This document shows, piece by piece, positions 1 through 6,154 of a stretch of DNA of 17,617 nt. Every line of letters starts with the position of its first letter. Position 1 is the first letter of the stretch. Where the stretch lies: NCBI GenBank assembly GCA_938022485.1, contig CALIEE010000198.1, forward strand, positions 1-17,617, written 5' to 3'. The notes under the pieces are model-generated. The model made no database searches, was not told the origin of the DNA, and saw only the letters and a program-made list of their open reading frames with translations. This DNA is from an uncultured bacterium (GTDB taxonomy: Bacteria > Bdellovibrionota_C > UBA2361 > SZUA-149 > CALKYB01). Position numbers and translations under genes: made by a program.

Positions 1-79
1 GGCTCCATTGGTCACCACCAGCACTGATATTTTGAGTATTCTGATTTATTTCTCAATTGCCTCAGCGGCTTTGATCTAA
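1..79 (+). CDS. mgtE: MgtE-like Mg2+ transporter, C-terminal end only (partial)
   Basis: The reading frame is open at the left window edge (codons in phase from base 2) and stops at TAA 77-79. It gives about 25 residues ending a hydrophobic helix. They include PLVTTSTDILSILIYFSIA, which matches the last transmembrane helix of MgtE magnesium channels, where a P-x-V-T-T-x-T-D motif starts the helix and its acidic residue helps line the pore. recO starts 10 bases after the stop and its ribosome binding site overlaps the stop codon, so the two are probably co-transcribed. The call rests on a short tail; the motif is distinctive, but the rest of the gene is out of view. Confidence 0.7.
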   Translation, partial: APLVTTSTDILSILIYFSIASAALI

Positions 80-89
80 GGCCGAAAAA

Positions 90-767
90 ATGGAAATCCA
101 ACATCCAGGAATAGTCCTTAGACGCTCAGAAGGCAGGGGCTCAGACTTGATTCTAAAAATCCTAACCAAAGACTCTGGAAAAATTGCAGTTGTCGCAAGA
201 GGGGCTAGGAATAGTAAAAAAAGGTTCTCTGGTGGTCTAGATGTTTTCGATAACGGAGTGTTTAGCATTATTGAAGCTAGGTCTGCGGGTGGACTTGCTG
301 TTTTAAGTCAGATCGAAAGAGGAGAAATTTGGCTAAATCTCCGGGAACAGCTTTTATGTTTCACGCTGAGTTCTCTTGCACTAGAGACCGCGGACATTTT
401 TGCAAGAGAAGGTGACAGTCACGGCTCAGATTTATTTAAACCACTCTACCTATGTCTTAAAAATTTGAATCAGGTAGAATCAGACAGCAAGCGTTACGTT
501 TGTCTTATATTCTTTCTGGTTCAACTCCTTAGAATCTCAGGCTACGATCTTCTATCTGAAGTCAGTGATGAAAATTCTATTGAGGCTAGATGGTTTAGAG
601 AAATGCTGGAGCGAAAAGTCGCTTTTGTACCAGAAAGCAAAGAGTTAATTAGAGATGGATTGATTCTACTAGTAGAAACTGTTCAAGGAATCGATGGTTG
701 GGAACTTAGAACTGGAGAGGAAGTACTTTCTCGTCTGCAAAAGTTCACTGCTTCCAGTCAACAGTAA
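90..767 (+). CDS. recO: DNA repair protein RecO
   Basis: RecO (225 aa) acts in the RecFOR recombination pathway: it binds single-stranded DNA and RecR, anneals strands, and helps load RecA at gaps. The N-terminal OB-fold pattern is clear: GIVLRRSEGRGSDLILKILT at about residues 7-26, followed by G-K-I-A-V-V-A-R-G-A-R and S-K-K-R-F (about 30-46). The rest is helical, as in the family. The ATG at 90 has TAAGG eight bases upstream, overlapping the preceding gene's stop. The C-terminal half lacks the C-x2-C pair and the full zinc-binding set found in many RecO proteins, and the protein is slightly short for the family. It ends 16 bases before the lipocalin start, so the genes are likely in one operon. 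Confidence 0.9.
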   Translation: MEIQHPGIVLRRSEGRGSDLILKILTKDSGKIAVVARGARNSKKRFSGGLDVFDNGVFSIIEARSAGGLAVLSQIERGEIWLNLREQLLCFTLSSLALETADIFAREGDSHGSDLFKPLYLCLKNLNQVESDSKRYVCLIFFLVQLLRISGYDLLSEVSDENSIEARWFREMLERKVAFVPESKELIRDGLILLVETVQGIDGWELRTGEEVLSRLQKFTASSQQ

Positions 768-783
768 GGCCAATAAATTGGAA

Positions 784-1356
784 ATGATATTAAAACTAAG
801 ATTGAAGCTAAAATACCAGACTAAGCTTGCAAAACTTATAGTTATTCTCCAACTGCTAAGCCTCAGCTCTTGCTCTTCAAACCCTCCGATTCAAATTGCA
901 GATGAGGTAGATATCGATCGCTTCATGGGTAAGTGGTACGTAATCGCAAGCGTGCCTAGTTTTTTTGAAAAAGATACCTACGATGCCACAGAGGTCTATC
1001 AGCGTGGAGAAGAAAATCAGGTTTTGACCACCTACAGCTTTAGGGAAGGAAGCCATGATGCGTCAGTCAAAAGCTACAACCCTACGGCTTTCGTAACGGA
1101 GCACCCCTCAAATGCAATATGGCAGATGCAGTTTATTTGGCCTTTTAAAGCTGATTACAGAATTTTAAAACTAGACCATAACTATTCTCAAACGATAATC
1201 GGCCGACTAAAACGAGACTATTTTTGGATCATGGCCAGACAACCTTCAATTCCAAAAGAAGACTTTCTTAAACATTTAGAATTTTTAAAAGGCCAAGGCT
1301 ACGACATTAACCATGTTCGCAAGATTCCTCACCAAGAATTAAATAGTCATAATTAA
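784..1356 (+). CDS. blc: Blc-type lipocalin, probable outer-membrane lipoprotein
   Basis: This is a predicted 190-residue lipocalin of the bacterial Blc/apolipoprotein-D type, a small beta-barrel that binds fatty acids or lysophospholipids. From the ATG at 784 the N-terminus is basic, then hydrophobic (about 17-27), then LSSC with Cys30, a good lipobox, so the mature protein should be a lipid-anchored envelope protein. The lipocalin G-x-W motif is GKWY (G49, W51). Later conserved blocks are ADYRILKLDHNYSQTIIGR and the W-I-M-A-R-Q-P segment, followed by a C-terminal amphipathic helix ending GQGYD. The frame is open upstream to 694 inside recO, but a start there would put about 30 extra residues ahead of the signal peptide, so 784 is preferred. 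The ribosome binding site is weak. Confidence 0.85.
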   Translation: MILKLRLKLKYQTKLAKLIVILQLLSLSSCSSNPPIQIADEVDIDRFMGKWYVIASVPSFFEKDTYDATEVYQRGEENQVLTTYSFREGSHDASVKSYNPTAFVTEHPSNAIWQMQFIWPFKADYRILKLDHNYSQTIIGRLKRDYFWIMARQPSIPKEDFLKHLEFLKGQGYDINHVRKIPHQELNSHN

Positions 1357-1475
1357 ATTTTCTGCTATCCCTAATAGTCCAGTATCATAGAGTATTTACC
1401 TGAGGCTTCTTAGCACCCCTAATAGAAAATTCTCTTAGGATCCGCTAAACTTTACAGTCTTTGGATGCCCTATTT

Positions 1476-1491
1476 CTTAGTTAGAACTAAG
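1476..1491. promoter_or_regulatory. 16-base palindrome, possible operator
   Basis: The sequence cttagtt-ag-aactaag is a perfect 7-base inverted repeat around a 2-base centre. This is too tight for an RNA hairpin but typical of a site for a dimeric DNA-binding protein. It lies about 155 bases upstream of the dehydrogenase start. It is only one short palindrome in AT-rich DNA, so chance is possible. Confidence 0.25.
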
Positions 1492-1543
1492 CTGCTCCTG
1501 CTCTTTCCCAAATTCGTTTTCAAGTAGTTGTTAATTCCATACA

Positions 1544-1593
1544 TGCCTGTTTAGGCTTCTCCGAATCATTCAAACTAGAAGTCTTTACAGGCA
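1544..1593 (+). promoter_or_regulatory. Imperfect stem-loop in the presumed 5' leader of the dehydrogenase gene
   Basis: Arms 1544-1560 (t gcctgtttaggcttct) and 1577-1593 (agaagtctttacaggc a) pair over 17 positions, with two central T-T mismatches and one G-U pair, around a 16-base loop. The structure ends about 53 bases before the ATG at 1647. No U-run follows directly, so a simple rho-independent terminator for the upstream operon is doubtful. It may be a leader element or a protein or RNA binding site. Confidence 0.35.
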
Positions 1594-1646
1594 CGGTGTG
1601 TGCTAAATTACGGCGTTTCTCGCCATAACTATTTTTTGGAGGTTTT

Positions 1647-2657
1647 ATGAGTGATTCAATCTTAGTGGTTTCCGATGTTTATCCGGCCAATATTAATATC
1701 TCACTCCAAAGCTTGGCAAAGCTTGGGTTTCGTTTATACAGCAAGCCAACTACAAACAAACTTCGACCCTTCTTTGGTAATCGAAGGACCCTCGAAGGTA
1801 TTACTTCAAGGTTTGGACCAAACCAATCGATTAGTCTACTCGCTAACAAGTCTGGTTTTGGAAATCGCAGCTCTACTGAAAAATTGTTCTGCAACCTAGG
1901 AAGTTATGGCCATCGACTGGCATTGGTATATCAAGCCTCTGGCTACCACGGCTCCCCTCATATTTTGGAGCTAGCAAAGAAATTCAACTGCTTTCTTGGC
2001 AACTGTCCTGATATCACCACTCAGCGTCTTGCCATTAATGTAATGCCACTGATGTACGAAATGTTGTCGGGTCGTTCAGGAGAAGATAACTCAGCTGTTC
2101 AATATTACCGAAACTCTGATTACTTGGAGAGATGGGAAAATCATTGGACAGCCGGGATTCCTGATCAAACACTGAGCACAATTTTAGAAAAAGAACTACC
2201 GTCCGATTGCTTCGACGGTAAAACTTTTTTCATAATTGGCTCCCTTAGAGCCCGAACTTTTGGTTCTCACCTAGCCAAGAGGATCGAAGCCTTAGGCGGA
2301 ACAGTTATGTTCTTTAGTGTCTGGGGAGAACATAAAGCTATAATGCGAAGGTCGCTATTTAACCTTCTTCCTACTGCAGACGCAGTTCTGTTAGCCACTC
2401 AGCTCACAGACGACACTAAAGGACTAGTAAATAGTCACTTTCTAAGCAAGATGAAAGACGGTGCGATACTGGCATCTTTAGCTCGAGGGCCGATGGTAGT
2501 TGAACAAGATCTACTGACTTTTGCAGATAAATTGCGGTTTATTATTGATGTCGCAAATATTGAACCTTTAAAGTTGAATAGTAGAAATATCTTCAATGAA
2601 CTTCTGAAATTATCTCCAGAGTCGGTGGTCACTGCTCATTCATTGCACCTAAGTTAA
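1647..2657 (+). CDS. Degenerate D-2-hydroxyacid dehydrogenase-like protein
   Basis: This 336-residue protein has the outline of NAD-dependent D-2-hydroxyacid dehydrogenases (the SerA, lactate and formate dehydrogenase superfamily). The catalytic triad is identifiable: R280 in ASLARGPMV, E306 in ANIEPL and H331 in VVTAHS. The segment TADAVLLATQLTDDTKGLV (243-261) followed by M-K-D-G-A-I-L is the usual block before the catalytic Arg, and NCPDITTQRLAI (119-130) matches the helix after the family's N-x-P motif. The nucleotide-binding glycine motif is abnormal: after IIGS (G198) there is no second glycine two residues on, and the next is G206. The start is ATG 1647 with GGAGG five bases upstream. 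It stops just after the catalytic His, where relatives carry one more helix, and the frame stays open beyond the stop to 2906. It could be a decayed gene or a divergent subfamily; the substrate is unknown. Confidence 0.65.
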   Translation: MSDSILVVSDVYPANINISLQSLAKLGFRLYSKPTTNKLRPFFGNRRTLEGITSRFGPNQSISLLANKSGFGNRSSTEKLFCNLGSYGHRLALVYQASGYHGSPHILELAKKFNCFLGNCPDITTQRLAINVMPLMYEMLSGRSGEDNSAVQYYRNSDYLERWENHWTAGIPDQTLSTILEKELPSDCFDGKTFFIIGSLRARTFGSHLAKRIEALGGTVMFFSVWGEHKAIMRRSLFNLLPTADAVLLATQLTDDTKGLVNSHFLSKMKDGAILASLARGPMVVEQDLLTFADKLRFIIDVANIEPLKLNSRNIFNELLKLSPESVVTAHSLHLS

Positions 2658-2906
2658 TCTACAGTCAGTAAACTGAGTCTGCAAAGCTATTGCTTGCTTG
2701 CTATAGCAAACGGCATTAGTCGCAAAGAACTGTTTGAAAAATTGGGACTACTAGGGATGCATCACTCAACTGGACCTCAAGCTGTTCCTCATCATGGCTG
2801 CATTTCCATACCTAGTCTGGGCTGGGTTACACACGAGTTTCTTGAAGAAAGTTGGGGTCTTGTTCCAAGTGACGAGCCAAATATGTTCGTAACAAAGGCT
2901 GCTTAA
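2658..2906 (+). pseudogene. In-frame continuation of the dehydrogenase frame after TAA 2655-2657
   Basis: The same frame as the dehydrogenase runs on without a stop for 82 codons to TAA at 2904-2906. The first part, S-T-V-S-K-L-S-L-Q-S then C-L-L-A-I-A-N-G, resembles the amphipathic C-terminal helix that follows the catalytic His in D-2-hydroxyacid dehydrogenases. The remainder, about 50 residues with several His and Trp, I do not recognise. Read as a separate gene it could start at TTG 2694, but I see no good ribosome binding site there. The simplest reading is one gene of about 420 codons broken by a nonsense codon or a sequence error. An independent small gene or true readthrough remains possible. 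Confidence 0.45.
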
Positions 2907-2972
2907 AATTTGACTGAGGATTTTCACTGAAAGTTTCATTGGAAATCTCTTCTTCTCTTCCATCAAGCTCTT

Positions 2973-3031
2973 AAAATTCACGGTGGTTTTGTTAATTGAA
3001 GGTTAAACAAATTAGCACTCACCGTGATTTT
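2973..3031. terminator. Bidirectional terminator-like inverted repeat between convergent genes
   Basis: aaaattcacggtg (2973-2985) pairs with caccgtgatttt (3020-3031): a perfect 8-base GC-containing core plus an A/T extension with one bulged base. A smaller nested stem lies in the loop (tttgtt 2988-2993 with aacaaa 3006-3011). A-runs on one side and T-runs on the other let it work on either strand. It sits exactly between the rightward dehydrogenase gene and the leftward TauE/SafE gene. The T-runs are short, so termination may be inefficient. Confidence 0.55.
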
Positions 3032-3037
3032 CATTCT

Positions 3038-3769
3038 CTAATAAGCAAGACCTCTAATCAGGTAGACCACCCCACAAAAAGCTATCAGTGCATTTCCCGC
3101 CGTTTTAAACATCTTTTCACACATTTGGCTTACCAGAAGCTTACCAACAAAAATGCCAGAGAGACTAACTACAACTAACAGGAGCACCCAACTTTTCCAG
3201 GCAGGTGAAACATTCAAAGCCATGTCAGTGAGAGGATAAAAATATACAACTTTCATTATATGACCACTCATTGCAATTATACTTTTAGTGCTCATTACTG
3301 ACTCTTTTGATATGCGAGCCCTAGCGAAATACACGTCCATAACTGGAGCGTGAATTCCGAAAAATATTGTAAATATCGGCACCAAGGCACCTGAAAGCCA
3401 AGTGTGAATATTCTTCTCAGGGTCAATACACGGGCCAAGCTTGAACAAGCCAATTAAAATACTAGCGACACCGATAACGACAAAGCTAGTTCTCTTATCC
3501 GGAACAAACTCCAAAAGTGACACTGGGTAGTAAATAAGCACTGCAGCGCCTGCGAAGTGAAAGAAAAGCTTCCAGTTGAGGTCGTCGAAAAAGAGGTAAA
3601 TTCGGTATATATTTATAGAAATATAAAGAAGACCATGAATCACCAAGGCCTCAGGCAAAGGGTAAATTAGGTAGAGAGCTCCTATGGCAATGGTTCCTCC
3701 AGCAATAGCTGTCGCACCCGAGAGAATCGAGGAGAGAAACAAAACAATCGCGAGAGAGACTTCCGCCAT
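3038..3769 (-). CDS. TauE/SafE (TSUP) family membrane transporter
   Basis: This 243-residue, highly hydrophobic protein has seven or eight predicted membrane helices in the two-half layout of TauE/SafE (sulfite exporter/TSUP) permeases. The N-terminal half carries LSSILSGATAIAGGTIAIGA (about 12-31), which fits the family's small-residue re-entrant segment followed by a Pro-containing turn and helix (Y-P-L-P-E-A). The second half has a comparable segment around F-F-G-I-H-A-P-V-M-D-V-Y-F-A-R. Family members export or import sulfur-containing anions or organic acids; the substrate here is unknown. ATG 3769 has AGGA nine bases upstream, and that AGGA lies in the 3' arm of a predicted RNA hairpin. 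The gene is 115 bases downstream of the fmdB-type gene, so it may have its own control or be read through from it. Confidence 0.75.
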   Translation of the reverse strand: MAEVSLAIVLFLSSILSGATAIAGGTIAIGALYLIYPLPEALVIHGLLYISINIYRIYLFFDDLNWKLFFHFAGAAVLIYYPVSLLEFVPDKRTSFVVIGVASILIGLFKLGPCIDPEKNIHTWLSGALVPIFTIFFGIHAPVMDVYFARARISKESVMSTKSIIAMSGHIMKVVYFYPLTDMALNVSPAWKSWVLLLVVVSLSGIFVGKLLVSQMCEKMFKTAGNALIAFCGVVYLIRGLAY

Positions 3770-3774
3770 GACAA

Positions 3775-3810
3775 AATATCCTAGGTTAGTAAATTAACTA
3801 AAAGGATATT
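3775..3810 (-). promoter_or_regulatory. Hairpin covering the TauE/SafE gene's ribosome binding site
   Basis: On the transcribed strand, AATATCCT (3810-3803) pairs perfectly with AGGATATT (3782-3775). Inside it TTAGT (3801-3797) pairs with ACTAA (3790-3786) around a six-base loop, giving 13 base pairs with a small asymmetric internal loop. The 3' arm contains the AGGA that is the only good ribosome binding site for the start at 3769. Folding would therefore hide it. No ligand or trans-acting partner can be read from the sequence. Confidence 0.45.
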
Positions 3811-3819
3811 CGGACAAGT

Positions 3820-3842
3820 CTATTCTTAAGTAAAATGAATAG
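3820..3842 (-). promoter_or_regulatory. Second leader hairpin (ctattc/gaatag arms)
   Basis: ctattc (3820-3825) and gaatag (3837-3842) form a 6-bp stem with an 11-base loop between the fmdB-type gene and the TauE/SafE gene. The same 6-mer and its complement recur in the neighbouring hairpin at 3853-3875, so the four arms can pair in alternative ways. Confidence 0.3.
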
Positions 3843-3852
3843 TTTTAATACA

Positions 3853-3875
3853 ATCTATTCGAAAAACGAATAGAT
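3853..3875 (-). terminator. Perfect 9-bp hairpin just after the fmdB-type gene; weak terminator or leader element
   Basis: atctattcg (3853-3861) and cgaatagat (3867-3875) pair perfectly around a five-base loop (U5 on the transcribed strand), beginning 9 bases past the fmdB-type stop. The sequence downstream in the transcribed direction is TTGTATTAAAAC, not a proper U-run, so rho-independent termination would be weak. The arms share ctattc/gaatag with the hairpin at 3820-3842. Confidence 0.45.
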
Positions 3876-3884
3876 CCTGCCGGA

Positions 3885-4247
3885 TTATTTCTTGTTACCA
3901 GAAGAACTTGGCTTTGAGTCACTACTAGAAGTCTTAGCAGTCGAAGATTTTTCTTTACCTGCTTTGTCTCCAGCCGCTTTTGTTTGGGACTTACTGTCAG
4001 TCTTTGCTGCAGATTTATCAGAAGAGTCCTTCTTAGGCGGAGCAGAAGTTCCATTAGAACCCCCTGAAGTACCATAGTCAGTTTTATACCAACCACTACC
4101 TTTTAGATGAAAAGCAGTCGCCGAGATCAACCTTTTAGCCTCCGGCTTACTGCACTCAGGGCATTCCGAAATAGCATCTTCAGTGATTCGCTGGGTCAAC
4201 TCAAATTGATGACCACAAGCTCCGCAGGCATATTCATAAATAGGCAT
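3885..4247 (-). CDS. FmdB-family zinc-ribbon protein with low-complexity tail
   Basis: The first 55 residues are a textbook FmdB/CxxC_CXXC_SSSS zinc ribbon: MPIYEYACGACGHQFE with C8-x2-C11, then C29-P-E-C32, which together bind one Zn2+. The next conserved stretch is FHLKGSGWYKTDYG (47-60). The family is named after a putative regulator of formamidase genes but is widespread and functionally unclear. Residues from about 61 to 120 are a low-complexity tail of Ser, Lys, Thr, Asp, Ala and Gly, probably disordered; such tails vary in length in the family. ATG 4247 has an excellent ribosome binding site, AGGAGGGAG at 4263-4255. It follows yggT by 42 bases on the same strand. Confidence 0.9.
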   Translation of the reverse strand: MPIYEYACGACGHQFELTQRITEDAISECPECSKPEAKRLISATAFHLKGSGWYKTDYGTSGGSNGTSAPPKKDSSDKSAAKTDSKSQTKAAGDKAGKEKSSTAKTSSSDSKPSSSGNKK

Positions 4248-4289
4248 ACAATATCTCCCTCCTAGGCGGCGAAGAATAGCACTACAATC

Positions 4290-4628
4290 CTAGTGGTCAA
4301 GACTCTCTGAAACAGTAGTCTTGCTTGCTTCAAAACTACAGCTTTGGCCATAGCCCTGGAGGGTGTTCACCACAGAATACTGGAGCAGAACTAGAAGGAA
4401 CAAAGTGGCAAGAGAGGCCATATCAAACATACCCATCGGCTTAATATATTTCCTCATCGGAGCTATCACTGCCTCTGACAAGTCCTTGATAATTCGATAG
4501 ATCGTGTTGTTTGGGTCAGGGCTAAACCAAGAAGCTACAAAGTAAATAATCAAAATCCAGTAAAATAAAGTAAGTAGTGAGCCCAGAACCGCAGCAACCC
4601 CTGTCAACGTATTACAAAAAAATAGCAC
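4290..4628 (-). CDS. yggT: YggT family small membrane protein
   Basis: This 112-residue protein has two hydrophobic segments (about 9-33 and 68-88) flanking a conserved cytoplasmic or interfacial stretch. That stretch includes ASWFSPDPNNTIYRIIKDL and I-A-P-M-R-K-Y-I-K-P-M-G-M-F-D, the YggT signature (S-W-F then P-x-R-x-x-I-P-x-x-G-x-x-D). The family occurs in bacteria and plastids, where relatives affect osmotic tolerance, cell division or photosystem biogenesis; its biochemical role is not settled. The start is GTG 4628-4626, which shares one base with proC's TAG stop (TAGTG), so translation is probably coupled to proC. A YggT-type gene next to yggS and proC is a common bacterial arrangement, which supports the call. 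Confidence 0.88.
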   Translation of the reverse strand: MLFFCNTLTGVAAVLGSLLTLFYWILIIYFVASWFSPDPNNTIYRIIKDLSEAVIAPMRKYIKPMGMFDMASLATLFLLVLLQYSVVNTLQGYGQSCSFEASKTTVSESLDH

Positions 4629-5431
4629 TAGCTCTTCTCCTTATCAGACATACCCTGCCTTGCTTTTAAAATAGCCGCCTCTACTGCTTCGATCATACTT
4701 TGTTGAAACTCCCTGGTTGCCAGAACAGCAAGTCCCTTTTCGGTCGTTCCTCCAGGAGTTGTCACCCTTTCAATCAATCTCTCCGGTGACTCCCCCGTCT
4801 CAAGTAAAGTAATAGCCGCACCTAGTGCGGTCTGTGCTGCAATTTCCCCGGATACTGTAGAATCTAAGCCGGCTTCTTCCGCCGCTAACTTAAGGCCAGA
4901 AATAGCTCGAGCAATAAAAGCCGGTCCACTACCTGCAACACCAGTAATTATGTCAATCTGACTCTCATCATCAAGCTCTACAGTCCTGCCAACTAAAGAG
5001 AATAGCTGATTTGTCTTTTTAGAAGCTTCCTGATTCTTAGAAAATACTCCTGTCATCCCCTGTCCAAAAGCCATGGCCAGATTAGGCATCACTCTCACCA
5101 CTGGTTGATCTTTGGGCAATGAGCCGGACAAATCATCAATTGTCACCCCTGCAGCCACTGACACTATAGCCGTGTTAGCAGATAGAGTTTCTGAAATCTC
5201 TCGTAAAAGAGCCAAAACCCCAGAAGGCTTTAAAGCTACTACGATTAGGTCTACGTTCTTTGTGGCTTCAGTCACACTACTACAAACCTGAGCATCAGCC
5301 AGTCCCAGGTCTGAAGCTTTACCTGATACGGAATCAAAAAGCCGAAGCTCCTTACAGGCACCAGCTAAGCGCTGAGCCAAGGCACCTCCAATATTCCCAC
5401 ATCCAAGTATTGCAACAGTAAATTCTAACAA
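4628..5431 (-). CDS. proC: Pyrroline-5-carboxylate reductase
   Basis: ProC (267 aa) reduces 1-pyrroline-5-carboxylate to L-proline with NAD(P)H, the last step of proline synthesis in the cytoplasm. The N-terminal Rossmann motif VAILGCGNIGGALAQRL has G10-x-G12-x2-G15. The conserved VVRVMPNLAMAFGQGMTG (111-128) and the C-terminal dimerisation and substrate-binding blocks GVAGSGPAFIARAISGL (164-180) and RVTTPGGTTEKGLAVL (222-237) are all present. Length is normal for the family. The start is TTG 5431, three bases after yggS ends; GGAGAG lies about ten bases upstream inside yggS. It overlaps yggT by one base. Packing with maf and yggS points to one transcript. Confidence 0.93.
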   Translation of the reverse strand: MLEFTVAILGCGNIGGALAQRLAGACKELRLFDSVSGKASDLGLADAQVCSSVTEATKNVDLIVVALKPSGVLALLREISETLSANTAIVSVAAGVTIDDLSGSLPKDQPVVRVMPNLAMAFGQGMTGVFSKNQEASKKTNQLFSLVGRTVELDDESQIDIITGVAGSGPAFIARAISGLKLAAEEAGLDSTVSGEIAAQTALGAAITLLETGESPERLIERVTTPGGTTEKGLAVLATREFQQSMIEAVEAAILKARQGMSDKEKS

Positions 5432-5434
5432 AGC

Positions 5435-6154
5435 CTAACTTCTCTCTCCAAATATAGCTGTTCCAACTCTTACCATAGTCGAACCAAAGCCAATAGCCTG
5501 CTCCAAATCTCCACTCATTCCCATAGAGAGCTCAGAAAGTTCGATATCAGCTCTTTCAGCCTCTCGTTTGGCCAGGTAAGCCAAAGATTCAAATTCACCT
5601 TTTTTTCTGTTCGGCTGGCCTAGTGGATTGCTGAAAGAGCCGATCATCATCAGGCCCTTCAGTTTTAAAGCCTTAGATTGTTTAAACTGTTCTACCAACG
5701 CAGGTAAATCTGAAGGACTGACTCCTGATTTTTGTTGCTCTCTACTAACATTCACTTGAATCAAAGCCTCACGCTGCAAACCTTGTTTCTCACATTCGTT
5801 TGCCAGCGCATCATGAAGCTTGATCGAATCCACTGTTTGAAAAACATCGAAAAGCTCCACAGCTAACTTGGCTTTATTGGATTGGAGATGACCAATTAAG
5901 TGAAAAATAAGATTACTGCTAGCATACTCCCGCGCAAGGGGGATTTTTTCAGCAGCTTCTTTTACGTAGTTTTCACCAAAGTGCTTTTGACCCCAATCAA
6001 TCGCCTCTTTGATCAACTCAATTGGCTTTTTCTTGGAAACAGCGATCAGACTAACTGAGCCTTTTTCTCGGCCTGAATCATCTACGGCTTTTTGGATTGA
6101 ATCAGAAACCTGAGCCAGGTTTTCTGATATCTGGTTTTCCGGTAACTGGCTCAT
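5435..6154 (-). CDS. yggS: YggS/PLPBP family pyridoxal-phosphate homeostasis protein
   Basis: YggS/PROSC proteins (239 aa here) are monomeric alanine-racemase-fold proteins that bind pyridoxal 5'-phosphate and buffer its level; loss disturbs amino-acid metabolism. The PLP lysine is K41 in LIAVSK. Other family blocks are HFGENYV (58-64), FHLIGHLQSNKAKL (84-97), LKGLMMIG, and a C-terminal LSMGMSGDLEQAIGFGSTMV followed by VGTAIFG, which makes the phosphate-binding site. ATG 6154 overlaps the maf stop as ATGA (6154-6151), indicating coupling. Its place beside proC is typical in many bacteria. Confidence 0.93.
   Translation of the reverse strand: MSQLPENQISENLAQVSDSIQKAVDDSGREKGSVSLIAVSKKKPIELIKEAIDWGQKHFGENYVKEAAEKIPLAREYASSNLIFHLIGHLQSNKAKLAVELFDVFQTVDSIKLHDALANECEKQGLQREALIQVNVSREQQKSGVSPSDLPALVEQFKQSKALKLKGLMMIGSFSNPLGQPNRKKGEFESLAYLAKREAERADIELSELSMGMSGDLEQAIGFGSTMVRVGTAIFGERS

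Larger units (their letters stand above)
1357..1646. other. 290-base intergenic region with inverted repeats
   Basis: No coding frame is convincing here. The region holds a perfect 7-2-7 palindrome (1476-1491), a long imperfect stem-loop (1544-1593), a small GGCG/CGCC hairpin (1612-1624) and a direct repeat of ccctaatag (1369-1377 and 1417-1425). It is unusually long beside the other gaps in this window and lies directly upstream of the dehydrogenase, so it is the likely place for that gene's promoter and any control. I cannot assign a clear -35/-10 pair; TGCTAAATT at 1601-1609 is a possible extended -10. Confidence 0.5.

Noticed and set aside
694..783. Earlier start for the lipocalin at 694
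   Set aside because: This would overlap recO and place about 30 polar residues before the signal peptide; ATG 784 gives a normal lipoprotein N-terminus.
1369..1425. Direct repeat ccctaatag, two copies
   Set aside because: Only nine bases, two copies 48 bases apart with no further periodicity; not a CRISPR or an iteron array.
3845..4096. Minus-strand Leu/Arg-rich frame of 83 codons overlapping the fmdB-type gene
   Set aside because: It is a different frame of the low-complexity Ser/Lys tail; the repeated codons produce a long Leu/Arg frame by chance, and it lacks its own ribosome binding site.
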